A stretch of DNA of 54,435 nucleotides, from the NCBI RefSeq assembly GCF_002204795.1, contig NZ_NIXO01000043.1:1-54435 (forward strand), written 5' to 3'. The notes below the pieces were generated by a model. That model was not told the DNA's origin. It worked only from the letters and a program-made list of their open reading frames with translations, and ran no database searches. A program made the translations under genes and the position numbers. The number at the start of each line of letters is the position of its first letter. The first letter of the stretch is position 1. This DNA is from Pseudomonas sp. K2I15 (GTDB lineage Bacteria > Pseudomonadota > Gammaproteobacteria > Pseudomonadales > Pseudomonadaceae). This document shows, piece after piece, positions 1-7,826 of the stretch.

Positions 1-129
1 CAACATTTCCATGCTGATCACCCTGTGTTCTCCTGCTCGAAAAGTGAGCAGAAGCAGTTGAACACCTGGGTCAGTTTTCAGTCGGCAGAACAGCCTCTAT
101 TGGGTCAGTTTTCGGTCAGCGGCAACACA
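1..129. mobile_element. Probable remnant of an IS21-family element end
   Basis: Two 20-base copies of the same motif lie at 67-86 and 101-120, both beginning TGGGTCAGTTTTC and differing at two positions. Tandem terminal repeats of this type are characteristic of IS21-family ends, where the transposase binds. The likely outer boundary is close to the CAACA near 122-129. No IstA or IstB reading frame is present in the visible part, so the rest of the element, if it exists, lies to the left of the window. Family assignment is from motif memory and not from a search. Confidence 0.45.
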
Positions 130-166
130 CTGAGTTTCTATAGTTTGGAATTATTTGAGGTTTCGA

Positions 167-316
167 ATGAAAATAGATACTTCGGTGAGCTCAATTTATA
201 TTGGTGTGTCCGTTGTGGATTTTATCTGCGGAGCTAAGTCGGATGATGCCATTTTGCAATGGCGTCTTAGGGGTTGGGCACAGGGAGTAAGGCTGGATTT
301 GTTTGGACTTTTCTAA
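167..316 (+). CDS. Short open frame of 49 codons beside the IS remnant, unknown
   Basis: An ATG at 167 follows a GAGG at 157-160 with a 6-base spacing, and the frame runs 49 codons to a TAA at 314-316. The product would begin MKIDTSVSSIYIGV and has one Cys and several Trp residues; I recognise no domain. It sits immediately inside the presumed IS end and upstream of gmd. It could be a genuine small gene, or the 5' stub of an O-antigen gene disrupted by past rearrangement. The ribosome-binding site is the main argument for it; length and unknown identity argue against it. Confidence 0.25.
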   Translation: MKIDTSVSSIYIGVSVVDFICGAKSDDAILQWRLRGWAQGVRLDLFGLF

Positions 317-401
317 AATTTGGTTATGATAGCCACATAAAAATGGGGCTTGATTATCTATTCATGCCCAGAACTGAAAAAATTTGATTAAGGACTATGT
401 T

Positions 402-1493
402 TTGACTAAGAAAAAAGCACTAATTACGGGGATTACCGGCCAGGATGGCGCATACCTGGCAGAGTTCTTGCTTGCAAAAGGCTATGAGGTCCACGGTATT
501 CGTCGCCGGGCGTCAATGTTCAACACGCATCGTATTGATCATCTCTACCATGACCCTCATAGTCAAGGTTTCGATTTGACTCTGCACTATGGTGATTTGA
601 CGGATTCTTCGAGCTTGATCCGGATTGTGCAAGAAGTTAAGCCTGATGAAATCTATAACTTGGCCGCCCAGAGCCACGTTGCGGTTTCGTTTGAAGAGCC
701 TGAGTACACGGCTAACTCTGATGCCTTGGGCACGCTGCGGTTGCTGGAAGCAATCAGGATTGCGGGTCTTGAAAAGACTACGCGTTTCTACCAGGCGTCA
801 ACTTCCGAGCTTTACGGGCTGGTTCAAGAGATTCCACAAAAGGAAACTACTCCTTTTTATCCTCGCTCCCCGTATGCCGCGGCCAAAATGTATGCCTATT
901 GGATTACGATTAACTATCGTGAGTCCTATGGTATTTATGCTTGTAACGGCATTTTGTTTAACCATGAGTCTCCAATTCGTGGCGAAACATTTGTTACAAG
1001 AAAGATTACGCGCGCCTTGGCTCGGATTAAACTAGGCCTTCAGGATTGTCTGTACCTTGGCAATATGGATGCATTGCGTGACTGGGGTCATGCCCGCGAT
1101 TACGTGGAAATGCAATGGCTTATGCTGCAACAGGAAACACCGGAAGACTTCGTTATTGCTACTGGTGAGCAGCATTCCGTTCGGGAGTTTGTCGAACTGG
1201 CAGCCGCCGAAATCGATATCAAAATTCGCTGGGAAGGGAAAGGCGTAGAAGAAAAAGGCTTTGACGTTGAAAGCGGCAAATGCATTGTTTCGGTCGATCC
1301 GGTGTATTTCCGCCCTGCGGAAGTGGAAACGTTGCTGGGAGACCCTACAAAAGCCAAGGTGAAACTCGGCTGGGTACCGACTACTTCCTTCAGTGAGCTT
1401 GTGAAGGAAATGATGCTGTCCGATCTGAAAGAAGCTCAAAGAGATGAGCTAGTCAAACAGCACGGGTTTAAATACTTCAATCATCATGAATAA
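402..1493 (+). CDS. gmd: GDP-mannose 4,6-dehydratase
   Basis: Converts GDP-D-mannose to GDP-4-keto-6-deoxy-D-mannose in the cytoplasm, the branch point to GDP-D-rhamnose, GDP-L-fucose and related sugars. The protein starts with the Rossmann motif GITGQDGAYLAEFL and contains the extended-SDR/Gmd signatures STSELYG and SPYAAAK (Tyr/Lys pair), plus the nucleotide-binding segment around LYLGNMDALRDWG. The chosen TTG start at 402 gives the family N-terminus MTKKKALITG and has TAAGGA at 389-394. A TTG at 384 would add six residues with no better ribosome site. Length is 363 aa, usual for Gmd. It overlaps the next gene by 8 bases, so the two are probably translationally coupled. No mannose-phosphate genes lie in the window, so GDP-mannose must come from elsewhere. 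Confidence 0.95.
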   Translation: MTKKKALITGITGQDGAYLAEFLLAKGYEVHGIRRRASMFNTHRIDHLYHDPHSQGFDLTLHYGDLTDSSSLIRIVQEVKPDEIYNLAAQSHVAVSFEEPEYTANSDALGTLRLLEAIRIAGLEKTTRFYQASTSELYGLVQEIPQKETTPFYPRSPYAAAKMYAYWITINYRESYGIYACNGILFNHESPIRGETFVTRKITRALARIKLGLQDCLYLGNMDALRDWGHARDYVEMQWLMLQQETPEDFVIATGEQHSVREFVELAAAEIDIKIRWEGKGVEEKGFDVESGKCIVSVDPVYFRPAEVETLLGDPTKAKVKLGWVPTTSFSELVKEMMLSDLKEAQRDELVKQHGFKYFNHHE

Positions 1494-2433
1494 TATTTCA
1501 CTCGATTCCGCTATTTTAATTACAGGGGCGGGCGGCGGGTTGGGCAAAGCCTTGCTCGCCTCGCTTCGCAAGAAGGGGTACAAAAATATACTGACTCCTT
1601 CGAGGCAGGTATTGGATCTGCTCGACCCAAAGGCAGTCGCGAACTACTTTTCAGAGCATAAGCCACAGGTGGTGCTCCATTTGGCATCTGTGGTATTTGG
1701 TCTTTTGGGCAATCTCGAAAACCAAATGCGTTCGCTGGTGGAAAACACCCAGATTAATTCTAATCTTTTTTCTGCGATAAATGAAAATCCAGTCGATTAT
1801 GTATTTTTTGCTGGAACAGTAGCCGCTTACTCATACCCCTATGTTCAAGTTCCTTTGCAGGAAGCCGATTTTTTTGCCGGTCTTCCTCATGGTGGTGAAT
1901 TTGGATATGCCATGTCCAAGCGGCACGCTTATGCTTATTTGCGCATACTCGCAGAGACTAAGCGAGTCAAATTCACATATGGGGTATTTACAAATCTATA
2001 TGGGGAGAATGACCGCTTCAATGAGAATAGTGGCCATGTTATTCCGTCGTTAATAATGAAGGCTCATCGAGCTAGCCAGGCTGGACAGCCCTTTTATGTA
2101 TGGGGTGATGGTACGGCCCAGAGAGATTTTTTACATTTTGAAGATGCTGCTGAGGCCGTAGTGTTATGCATGATGTCTGATGCGTCCTCGCCATTGATTA
2201 ATATTTCAAGCGGCGTGGCTGCGACAATCCGTGAACTGACAGGGCTGATTGCCCAGGAAGCCGGCGTTACCGATGTTAGGTTTCAGTCGGACAAGCCTGT
2301 CGGCATCCAATCCAGAGTTGTTGATAATGAGTTATTAACCACTCTTGGATTTTCGCAGTCCATAAGTTTGCAGCAAGGCATTGAGCGCTTGTATAAGTGG
2401 TATTCTGAAAATGTGAAGGAGATTCGGGTGTGA
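1486..2433 (+). CDS. GDP-4-keto-6-deoxymannose reductase, GDP-L-fucose synthase-like SDR
   Basis: Extended SDR of 315 aa resembling WcaG/Fcl (GMER). Shared features are the Rossmann ILITGAGGGLG, the YAMSK catalytic Tyr/Lys, the segment TNLYGENDRF followed by GHVIPSLI, and WGDGTAQRDFLH. It should reduce the 4-keto product of the preceding Gmd. The stretch that carries the Ser and Cys of GMER (GSSCIYP) reads GTVAAYSYP here, and no cysteine lies nearby. The 3,5-epimerase step that yields L-fucose may therefore be missing, and the product could be a D-series sugar such as GDP-D-rhamnose or GDP-6-deoxy-D-talose. The start codon lies inside the end of gmd and the gene ends in a 4-base overlap with the following glycosyltransferase. 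Confidence 0.75.
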   Translation: MNNISLDSAILITGAGGGLGKALLASLRKKGYKNILTPSRQVLDLLDPKAVANYFSEHKPQVVLHLASVVFGLLGNLENQMRSLVENTQINSNLFSAINENPVDYVFFAGTVAAYSYPYVQVPLQEADFFAGLPHGGEFGYAMSKRHAYAYLRILAETKRVKFTYGVFTNLYGENDRFNENSGHVIPSLIMKAHRASQAGQPFYVWGDGTAQRDFLHFEDAAEAVVLCMMSDASSPLINISSGVAATIRELTGLIAQEAGVTDVRFQSDKPVGIQSRVVDNELLTTLGFSQSISLQQGIERLYKWYSENVKEIRV

Positions 2434-3647
2434 ATAACAGAAAGATGGCGATTGTTTCGAGCTATTCTGAAAGTTGTGGTAATGCCGCTTTCACAAGAAT
2501 ATTGCATGATAGTATTGAGCATTATCAGGAGGGTGTGCAAGTTGAAGTGGTTGAGCTTGATCTGAAACTGCTGCAATCAATCAAGCGTTCTGTAAGAGCC
2601 AAGGCAAATGAACACATTCAAGAGATATGCACTCGTCTTAAGGATTACGATTTGGTAAATATCCAGATGGAGGCCGGATTATATGGGACTCTCCCTGGTG
2701 ATATTGTCAATCGTTTTCGTAAGCTTGTCTCTGCCAATCCTCATACTAGTGTTACTCTGCATTCCCCTCGGTTGATCTCATCGGCTCAGTCTGCGTTTCG
2801 CGCTGGTATAAAAAAACTACTCAAATTTGATATCAAGGGTGGGTTGCGTGATCTCATTGGCGATAAATATGCTCAAATACATTTAAATATTAATAGAAAA
2901 ATAGTCCAGGCGGCGATTAAATTTAATGCCCGAATGATTGTGCATACCAATCGTTCCGAAAAGCAGGTCAGGGATTTTTTTTCCTATACCAATATAGTTG
3001 TTCACCCCCTGAAAATGGTGCCCGTGGGCTATGTGCCGAATCACGATACTTTAGGGGACATTGCCCGCCAAGCCAATTTGGCGGAAAGTGATCGGCTGGT
3101 CGGTATGTTTGGCTACATAAGTGCGTACAAAGGTCACGTCGATGCCCTAAAGGCGCTTGAGCAGTTGCCTGATAACTATAAGCTTCTTATATTTGGTCGT
3201 CAGCATCCACAGACGCTCAAGGCGAATGGTAAACCAGATGAATATCTGGAGCGTTTGATTGGTCTGATTAAAAATAATAGTTTGCTGAAAAAACGTGTGT
3301 TTTTTATGGGCGAACTAAACGATAACGATTTTCTGGACGTTGTTAGTAGTGTCGATGTTGCCTGGCTGCCCTACTACGAAAACGGTCAAGATGGTTCCGG
3401 AATTGCCTCGATTTGCTTGGACTTGTGCCCGAGAGTCCTGTGCTCGACGTCCTTCGCCTTTGATGAACTTTTCAAACTTGTCACCTATAACAACGTCATG
3501 CGCTTTGATATAGGCAATATATTGGAGATGGGGCTGAAGACTGAGATGATCTTGCGTTCGGAGAAGAGATCTTTCCCATTTTGTGACGATTCCACCTATA
3601 GTTTGAAATCTCAAGCTGAAACGTATGTGAGTGGGGGTGTGGCTTGA
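2430..3647 (+). CDS. Glycosyltransferase, GT-B fold
   Basis: Protein of 405 aa with a GT-B architecture. The N-terminal half opens MAIVSSYSESCGNAAF and carries an NIQMEAGLYG segment. The C-terminal half has the GT4/GT1-like strand-loop MVPVGYVP, FGYISAYKGHVDAL and FMGELNDNDFLDVVSSVDVAWLPY. It presumably transfers one sugar of the O-unit from a nucleotide sugar at the inner membrane. The GTG start overlaps the stop of the upstream reductase as GTGA, and its own stop overlaps the wzm start as TTGA, so it is embedded in a tightly coupled operon. Donor and acceptor cannot be predicted from the sequence. The C-terminal E-x7-E motif typical of GT4 is poorly conserved. Confidence 0.75.
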   Translation: MNNRKMAIVSSYSESCGNAAFTRILHDSIEHYQEGVQVEVVELDLKLLQSIKRSVRAKANEHIQEICTRLKDYDLVNIQMEAGLYGTLPGDIVNRFRKLVSANPHTSVTLHSPRLISSAQSAFRAGIKKLLKFDIKGGLRDLIGDKYAQIHLNINRKIVQAAIKFNARMIVHTNRSEKQVRDFFSYTNIVVHPLKMVPVGYVPNHDTLGDIARQANLAESDRLVGMFGYISAYKGHVDALKALEQLPDNYKLLIFGRQHPQTLKANGKPDEYLERLIGLIKNNSLLKKRVFFMGELNDNDFLDVVSSVDVAWLPYYENGQDGSGIASICLDLCPRVLCSTSFAFDELFKLVTYNNVMRFDIGNILEMGLKTEMILRSEKRSFPFCDDSTYSLKSQAETYVSGGVA

Positions 3648-4471
3648 GCGCAGAACGGTCTCCTGCCTTTCTAGAGTTGCAGAGAAAGGCACTCCTAGAC
3701 GGAGTTGGTGATATTTTCCAAGGGCTGAAAAATATCGGCTTGGCATTCTTTTTTGCATGGGGAGATACAAAGGCAAGATACCGCCGAAGCGTTCTGGGGC
3801 CATTTTGGATGGTTCTCAGTACTGCTGTAAGTGTTGCGGGGCTTGGGTTTCTTTGGAGTATGCTACTCAAAGACGATCCTATTAAGTTAGTGCCGTCACT
3901 GACCGTTGGCTTGGTTATCTGGCAGTTTATATCCGGCTGTATTTTGGAGGCGCCGACGGTGTTCTCCCGAAATGCGCATTTTATCCGAAATATAAGAATA
4001 CCTTTTTTTATATTTCCCATGCAATTGGTCATGCGGCAGTTGATTAACTTCGGGCATAACGCAATTGTTGTCGTAGTGGTTGTGCTGTATTTTTCTCCGG
4101 TTGTGCACCTTAATCAGTTATTGATCATTCCTGGGCTGCTGATTGTCATAGGTAATTTGAGCTGGATTATATTGCTCATCGCCATGCTGGGTTCGAGATT
4201 TCGCGATTTTGAACAGATTATTGGCGCTGTGATGCCTTTGATGTTCTTTTTGAGTCCTGTTATTTATCGGCCGAGTCAACTCGGTATTGCTCAGCAAATA
4301 GTATGGTTCAATCCGTTCAGCTATTTTATTACGTTGATCCGTGACCCAATTTTGGGAAATGTTCCGCCGCTGTTTGTATATCAGGTTTCCCTTCTGGCTC
4401 TGCTAATCGGCACGGTATTTACAGTTTACCAGTTTGGAAAGCACCGGAAACATATTTCATTTTGGATCTAA
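3644..4471 (+). CDS. wzm: O-antigen ABC exporter, membrane subunit Wzm
   Basis: ABC-2 type permease of 275 aa with about six hydrophobic segments. The cytoplasmic N-terminus carries the family signature WGDTKARYRRSVLGPFW before the first membrane span, as in Wzm/TagG proteins. It forms the channel that moves undecaprenyl-linked polysaccharide to the periplasm with the ATPase encoded next. The start is TTG overlapping the previous stop (TTGA), preceded by GGGGG at 3632-3636. The stop is three bases before the wzt ATG. Confidence 0.9.
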   Translation: MSAERSPAFLELQRKALLDGVGDIFQGLKNIGLAFFFAWGDTKARYRRSVLGPFWMVLSTAVSVAGLGFLWSMLLKDDPIKLVPSLTVGLVIWQFISGCILEAPTVFSRNAHFIRNIRIPFFIFPMQLVMRQLINFGHNAIVVVVVVLYFSPVVHLNQLLIIPGLLIVIGNLSWIILLIAMLGSRFRDFEQIIGAVMPLMFFLSPVIYRPSQLGIAQQIVWFNPFSYFITLIRDPILGNVPPLFVYQVSLLALLIGTVFTVYQFGKHRKHISFWI

Positions 4472-4474
4472 AAA

Positions 4475-5182
4475 ATGGCTCACATAACTTTCGATAATGT
4501 CACCATCAGATATCCGATATATAATGGCGCGGCCAAATCGTTGAAAAAAACATTGGTTAATGTCGGTACTGGCGGATTTTTATCAAAAGAGCCGGGCGAT
4601 GTTTTGACAATCACGGCGTTGGATAAGGTCAGCTTCAAGCTGTCTGACGGAGATGCCATTGGTTTGATTGGGCATAACGGCGCAGGGAAAACCACGCTTC
4701 TGAGAACGATGGCTGGTATCTATCCGCCATCTTCTGGTTTGGTTACGACAGACGGCAGGATTTCAACGATTATTGAGCTGGGTGCCGGTCTTGATTCTGA
4801 GTTGTCCGGGTATGAGAATATCTTTCGTTTGGGCTTGCTGTTAGGCATGAGTAAGGTCCAAGTGCAAAAGCTTATTCCGGTTATCGAAGAATTTACGGAG
4901 CTTGGAAATTTCCTTCAGGCTCCAGTACGTACTTATTCTTCCGGAATGTTGATGCGTTTGATGTTCGCCGTAAGTACGTCGAATCAACCCGAAATTTTGT
5001 TGGTTGATGAAATGTTTGGCACCGGGGACAAAGGTTTTCAGGAAAAGGCTAAGGCGCGTATGGAAGGTATTATTTCCTCAGCCAAAATTTTCGTTTTTGC
5101 CTCTCACTCTGAAGAATTGATCAGCAAATTCTGTAATCGGGTTTTTGAGTTGAAGCATGGTACGGTTACCGAGGTGACATGA
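4475..5182 (+). CDS. wzt: O-antigen ABC exporter, ATPase subunit Wzt (short form)
   Basis: ATPase that energises polysaccharide export with Wzm. Walker A is GHNGAGKTT at residues 66-74, the signature YSSGM is near residue 155, Walker B ILLVDE is near 175, and a switch His occurs in FASHSEE. At 235 aa the protein ends just after the nucleotide-binding domain and has no C-terminal carbohydrate-binding domain. In the well-studied systems a short Wzt of this kind goes with export that does not read a terminal cap. The open frame continues in phase past the stop for 69 codons; see the next entry. The ribosome-binding site is weak, consistent with coupling to wzm. Confidence 0.9.
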   Translation: MAHITFDNVTIRYPIYNGAAKSLKKTLVNVGTGGFLSKEPGDVLTITALDKVSFKLSDGDAIGLIGHNGAGKTTLLRTMAGIYPPSSGLVTTDGRISTIIELGAGLDSELSGYENIFRLGLLLGMSKVQVQKLIPVIEEFTELGNFLQAPVRTYSSGMLMRLMFAVSTSNQPEILLVDEMFGTGDKGFQEKAKARMEGIISSAKIFVFASHSEELISKFCNRVFELKHGTVTEVT

Positions 5183-5416
5183 CAGGGCGCGGTCGTTTTT
5201 GACCTGGAGCTCATTGGTTTTGGACGGCCCATCACCCTTGCTATGCCCATCAACACTGCCTTAGGTTGGGCTTTTGGTGCTTTGTTCTCCTCAGAGTTCG
5301 TTAAGGTATTGCTTTTTACAGCTGGATTCGTGTTCAGTAGGCTTGGTGGCGCGGGTTCGAACGACTTGCTTGCTCGTTCCGGTGCGTAGGATGGATCCAA
5401 ATAGCGAGGAGAAAGC
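5183..5416 (+). other. Intergenic stretch with open frame in phase with wzt
   Basis: No recognised gene. The wzt frame remains open from 5183 to a TAG at 5387-5389. Its part after the ATG at 5243 would encode 48 residues with a hydrophobic centre (FVKVLLFTAGFVF) but has no ribosome-binding site. It may be the decayed 3' end of something fused or rearranged here, or chance. A proper Shine-Dalgarno (GAGGAGA near 5405-5411) for the following methyltransferase ends the stretch. Confidence 0.3.
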
Positions 5417-6442
5417 ATGGACAGTCGGCAGCAGCATATAACGAAGCATTTGAACCTTTCGGGCTGCGGTCTCGAAATAGCCCCACTGTTCAGGCCCACC
5501 GTGCCCAAGCACGGCTATAATGTGTACTACACGGACTACGCGCCCACTGAGGTACTTCGTGAAAAGAATGCAAACAACCCAAGCGCGCATTCAGGCCAGT
5601 ATGCTGGAATACAGACTTTGGACTTCGTTTGGTTGCCAGGTAGCAACCTCAAGGCCTCGGTGCCAAACGAACTTGTGTTCGATTATGCGGTCGCATCGCA
5701 CGTTATCGAGCATGTACCTAACATAGTCGGTTGGCTGAACGAGATTTTGGCGGTTATTAAGCCTGGCGGTAAACTTGCGTTGGTAATACCTAACAAAACT
5801 GCTTGTTTTGATTATTACCGTCAGACTACTCCGGTAGCCGAGTTTGTTGATGCTTGGATTCGTCAAGCCAGTAAGCCCTCTCCCAAACAAATTTTTGATT
5901 GCTTGTCGATGGCTGCGGATGACTCTGGCCCTGCTGGTAGTCGCCCCTTCGATTTGCATCTGCCTGTTCACGAAGCCAAGCGTGTTTACTCCTTGGATGA
6001 GGCATATAACTATGCTGTCAACTCCTATTACTCAGACGAATATCTCGATGTTCATTGCTCTGTGTTCACGCCTGAAAGTTTCGTGGACGTTATTTCTACC
6101 TTGATAGATCTAGGTTTGATAAACGTCACGATGACTACGCCTGAGCAGGGTGAGCCTTCAGTAGAAGGCGGCGATGTGTCAGGAGAGTTTATGGTAACGC
6201 TTACGAAGGTCGCGGACCCTGTGAAACAGGGCAGGCTCGAGGCGGCTACTACACGTACTGAAAAGTTGAGTGACCTTGAACACGCTCGCCAGGCGTTTCG
6301 GGATGCAATTGCTGTTCAGGAGAAATTGAAGAGTCAGATAAGATGTCTGGAGCGCGGGCTCTATCCGTTAGTATTGGCCAAGCGGATAGTTCGCAAAATC
6401 ATGAGTAAGCTGGGGCTTTTGGAAAGTGCTACTAAACCCTAG
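5417..6442 (+). CDS. Class I SAM-dependent methyltransferase
   Basis: Protein of 341 aa. An early CGLEIAPLFRP segment is in the place of motif I of class I methyltransferases. VFDYAVASHVIEHVPN followed by IKPGGKLALVIPNK matches the motif IV/post-IV region of Methyltransf_11/23-type enzymes. The last 90 residues are charged and probably coiled coil (around EHARQAFRDAIAVQEKLKS), ending in a basic helix that could sit on the membrane. Within the O-antigen locus it most likely methylates a sugar of the repeat unit or of the chain end. Substrate is not deducible. Start ATG at 5417 has a strong GAGGAGA site. Confidence 0.75.
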   Translation: MDSRQQHITKHLNLSGCGLEIAPLFRPTVPKHGYNVYYTDYAPTEVLREKNANNPSAHSGQYAGIQTLDFVWLPGSNLKASVPNELVFDYAVASHVIEHVPNIVGWLNEILAVIKPGGKLALVIPNKTACFDYYRQTTPVAEFVDAWIRQASKPSPKQIFDCLSMAADDSGPAGSRPFDLHLPVHEAKRVYSLDEAYNYAVNSYYSDEYLDVHCSVFTPESFVDVISTLIDLGLINVTMTTPEQGEPSVEGGDVSGEFMVTLTKVADPVKQGRLEAATTRTEKLSDLEHARQAFRDAIAVQEKLKSQIRCLERGLYPLVLAKRIVRKIMSKLGLLESATKP

Positions 6443-6552
6443 CCTTCTTATGGTTTTTCATGTTCTTGATAATAAGTGTAACCTCAGTACAATTAGACGG
6501 CTGACTATTGTTTGTTGTAGCGTCCCTGAAGATAACAAGGTTTGAGTGGCTA

Positions 6553-7662
6553 ATGATCAAGGTTTTGCATTTTTTTAAAACATACTATCCTGATAGTATG
6601 GGCGGGATAGAGCAGGTTATTTTTCAGCTGGCCGAAGGTTGTATAAAGCATGGTGTAGAGTCAGAGGTTTTATCCCTTAGCCGAGCTGGTGCGGTACGTG
6701 GTAGGAAAGTGGCTAACCACCTTGCTCATTGTTCTCGGCTGGATATGCAGGTGGCCTCTACAGGTTTTTCACTTTCTGCATTTAAAGACTTCAAGGAACT
6801 GGCCAGGAATGCTGATATTGTACATTATCACTTTCCCTGGCCGTACATGGATTTAGTGCATTTTGCTTCAGGTGTTAATAAGCCTTCGATTGTAACGTAT
6901 CACTCGGATATCGTTAAGCAGAAGTTTTTGTTGAGGCTTTATAATCCGTTGATGAATCGTTTCCTTAATAGTGTTGATAGTATTGTGGCGTCTTCTCCAA
7001 ACTACGTTGAAAGTAGCCCGGTACTGCAGAACTTCAAAGACAAAATTTCTGTCATTCCATTTGGGCTTGAGAAAGATACCTATGTAACGCCGTCGGCCGA
7101 AAAATTGGCATTTTGGCGCAACCGCTTGGGATCTCGATTTTTTCTATTTGTAGGTGCGTTGCGTTATTACAAAGGCCTTAACTTTTTGCTTGATGCTGCG
7201 CATCAAACCAACCTCCCGGTTGTGATTCTCGGTTCTGGGCCTCTTGAGGCCGAGTTGAAGCAGCAAGCTGAGCGCTTCGGCGTTAGCAATGTCCACTTTT
7301 TAGGCGGCTTACCTGACGAAGATAAATGTGCTTTGCTCAGTCTTTGTTATGCGCTCGTTTTTCCCTCTCACCTACGCTCCGAAGCCTTTGGGATTTCCTT
7401 ACTTGAGGCAGCCATGTATGGTAAGCCAATGATTTCTTGCGAAATTGGCACCGGTACAAGCTATATTAATATTTCAGAAGAAACGGGTGTGGTGATTCCG
7501 CCTCGCAATTCCTCGGCGCTTGCCGAAGCTATGTTGAGACTCTGGAGTAATTCTGAATTGGCAGAAGCTATGGGGGCGGCTGCAGCAATCCGCTGTGAAA
7601 AGCATTTTGCTGTCGAGTCGATGGTTTCTTCTTATTCTGATTTGTATCGTAGTTTAATTTAG
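6553..7662 (+). CDS. Glycosyltransferase family 4
   Basis: GT-B enzyme of 369 aa. The start at ATG 6553 gives MIKVLHFFKTYYPDSMGGIE, a common opening of O-antigen GT4 enzymes (WbpY-type), with the flexible GG loop. The C-terminal domain has FFLFVGALRYYKGLNFLL, VILGSGPL, and the nucleotide-sugar E-x7-E motif in EAFGISLLEA. Transfer is likely retaining and occurs at the cytoplasmic face. An in-frame ATG at 6508 would add 15 residues that do not resemble the family and lack a good ribosome site. Spaced 110 bases after the methyltransferase. Confidence 0.85.
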   Translation: MIKVLHFFKTYYPDSMGGIEQVIFQLAEGCIKHGVESEVLSLSRAGAVRGRKVANHLAHCSRLDMQVASTGFSLSAFKDFKELARNADIVHYHFPWPYMDLVHFASGVNKPSIVTYHSDIVKQKFLLRLYNPLMNRFLNSVDSIVASSPNYVESSPVLQNFKDKISVIPFGLEKDTYVTPSAEKLAFWRNRLGSRFFLFVGALRYYKGLNFLLDAAHQTNLPVVILGSGPLEAELKQQAERFGVSNVHFLGGLPDEDKCALLSLCYALVFPSHLRSEAFGISLLEAAMYGKPMISCEIGTGTSYINISEETGVVIPPRNSSALAEAMLRLWSNSELAEAMGAAAAIRCEKHFAVESMVSSYSDLYRSLI

Positions 7663-7766
7663 TGACCTGATGTTGAGACGTCTTGTTGTTTCGGAGATGC
7701 AGTTGAAAACGAACTTGCTTATTCGCGCCCTTTGTTATTCATGCGGTTTATAGCGGTGGGTGCATG

Positions 7767-7796
7767 TTGCTCGTATGGGGTGGGTGGCATTATAAT
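7767..7796 (+). promoter_or_regulatory. Candidate sigma-70 promoter for wbpV-wbpL-wbpM
   Basis: A -10 box TATAAT at 7791-7796 lies 18 bases after a weak -35 TTGCTC at 7767-7772, in the 164-base gap after the glycosyltransferase. It would allow the wbpV-wbpL-wbpM block to be transcribed apart from the upstream O-antigen genes. This is predicted from sequence only. Confidence 0.35.
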
Positions 7797-7826
7797 ATTG
7801 GCCGCATTTTTTTTTAGGTCGCTGGT

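Noticed and set aside
25..237. A 70-codon frame across the IS end
   Set aside because: It crosses the terminal repeats of the presumed IS and has no ribosome site; the better supported frame in this place starts at 167.
1..401. JUMPstart/ops element before the O-antigen genes
   Set aside because: I looked for GGCGGTAG and the longer conserved element near the left edge and did not see it; the start of the locus is probably outside the window.
5351..5362. tRNA-like GGTTCGAA in the gap after wzt
   Set aside because: The T-loop-like octamer has no matching acceptor or anticodon stems around it.
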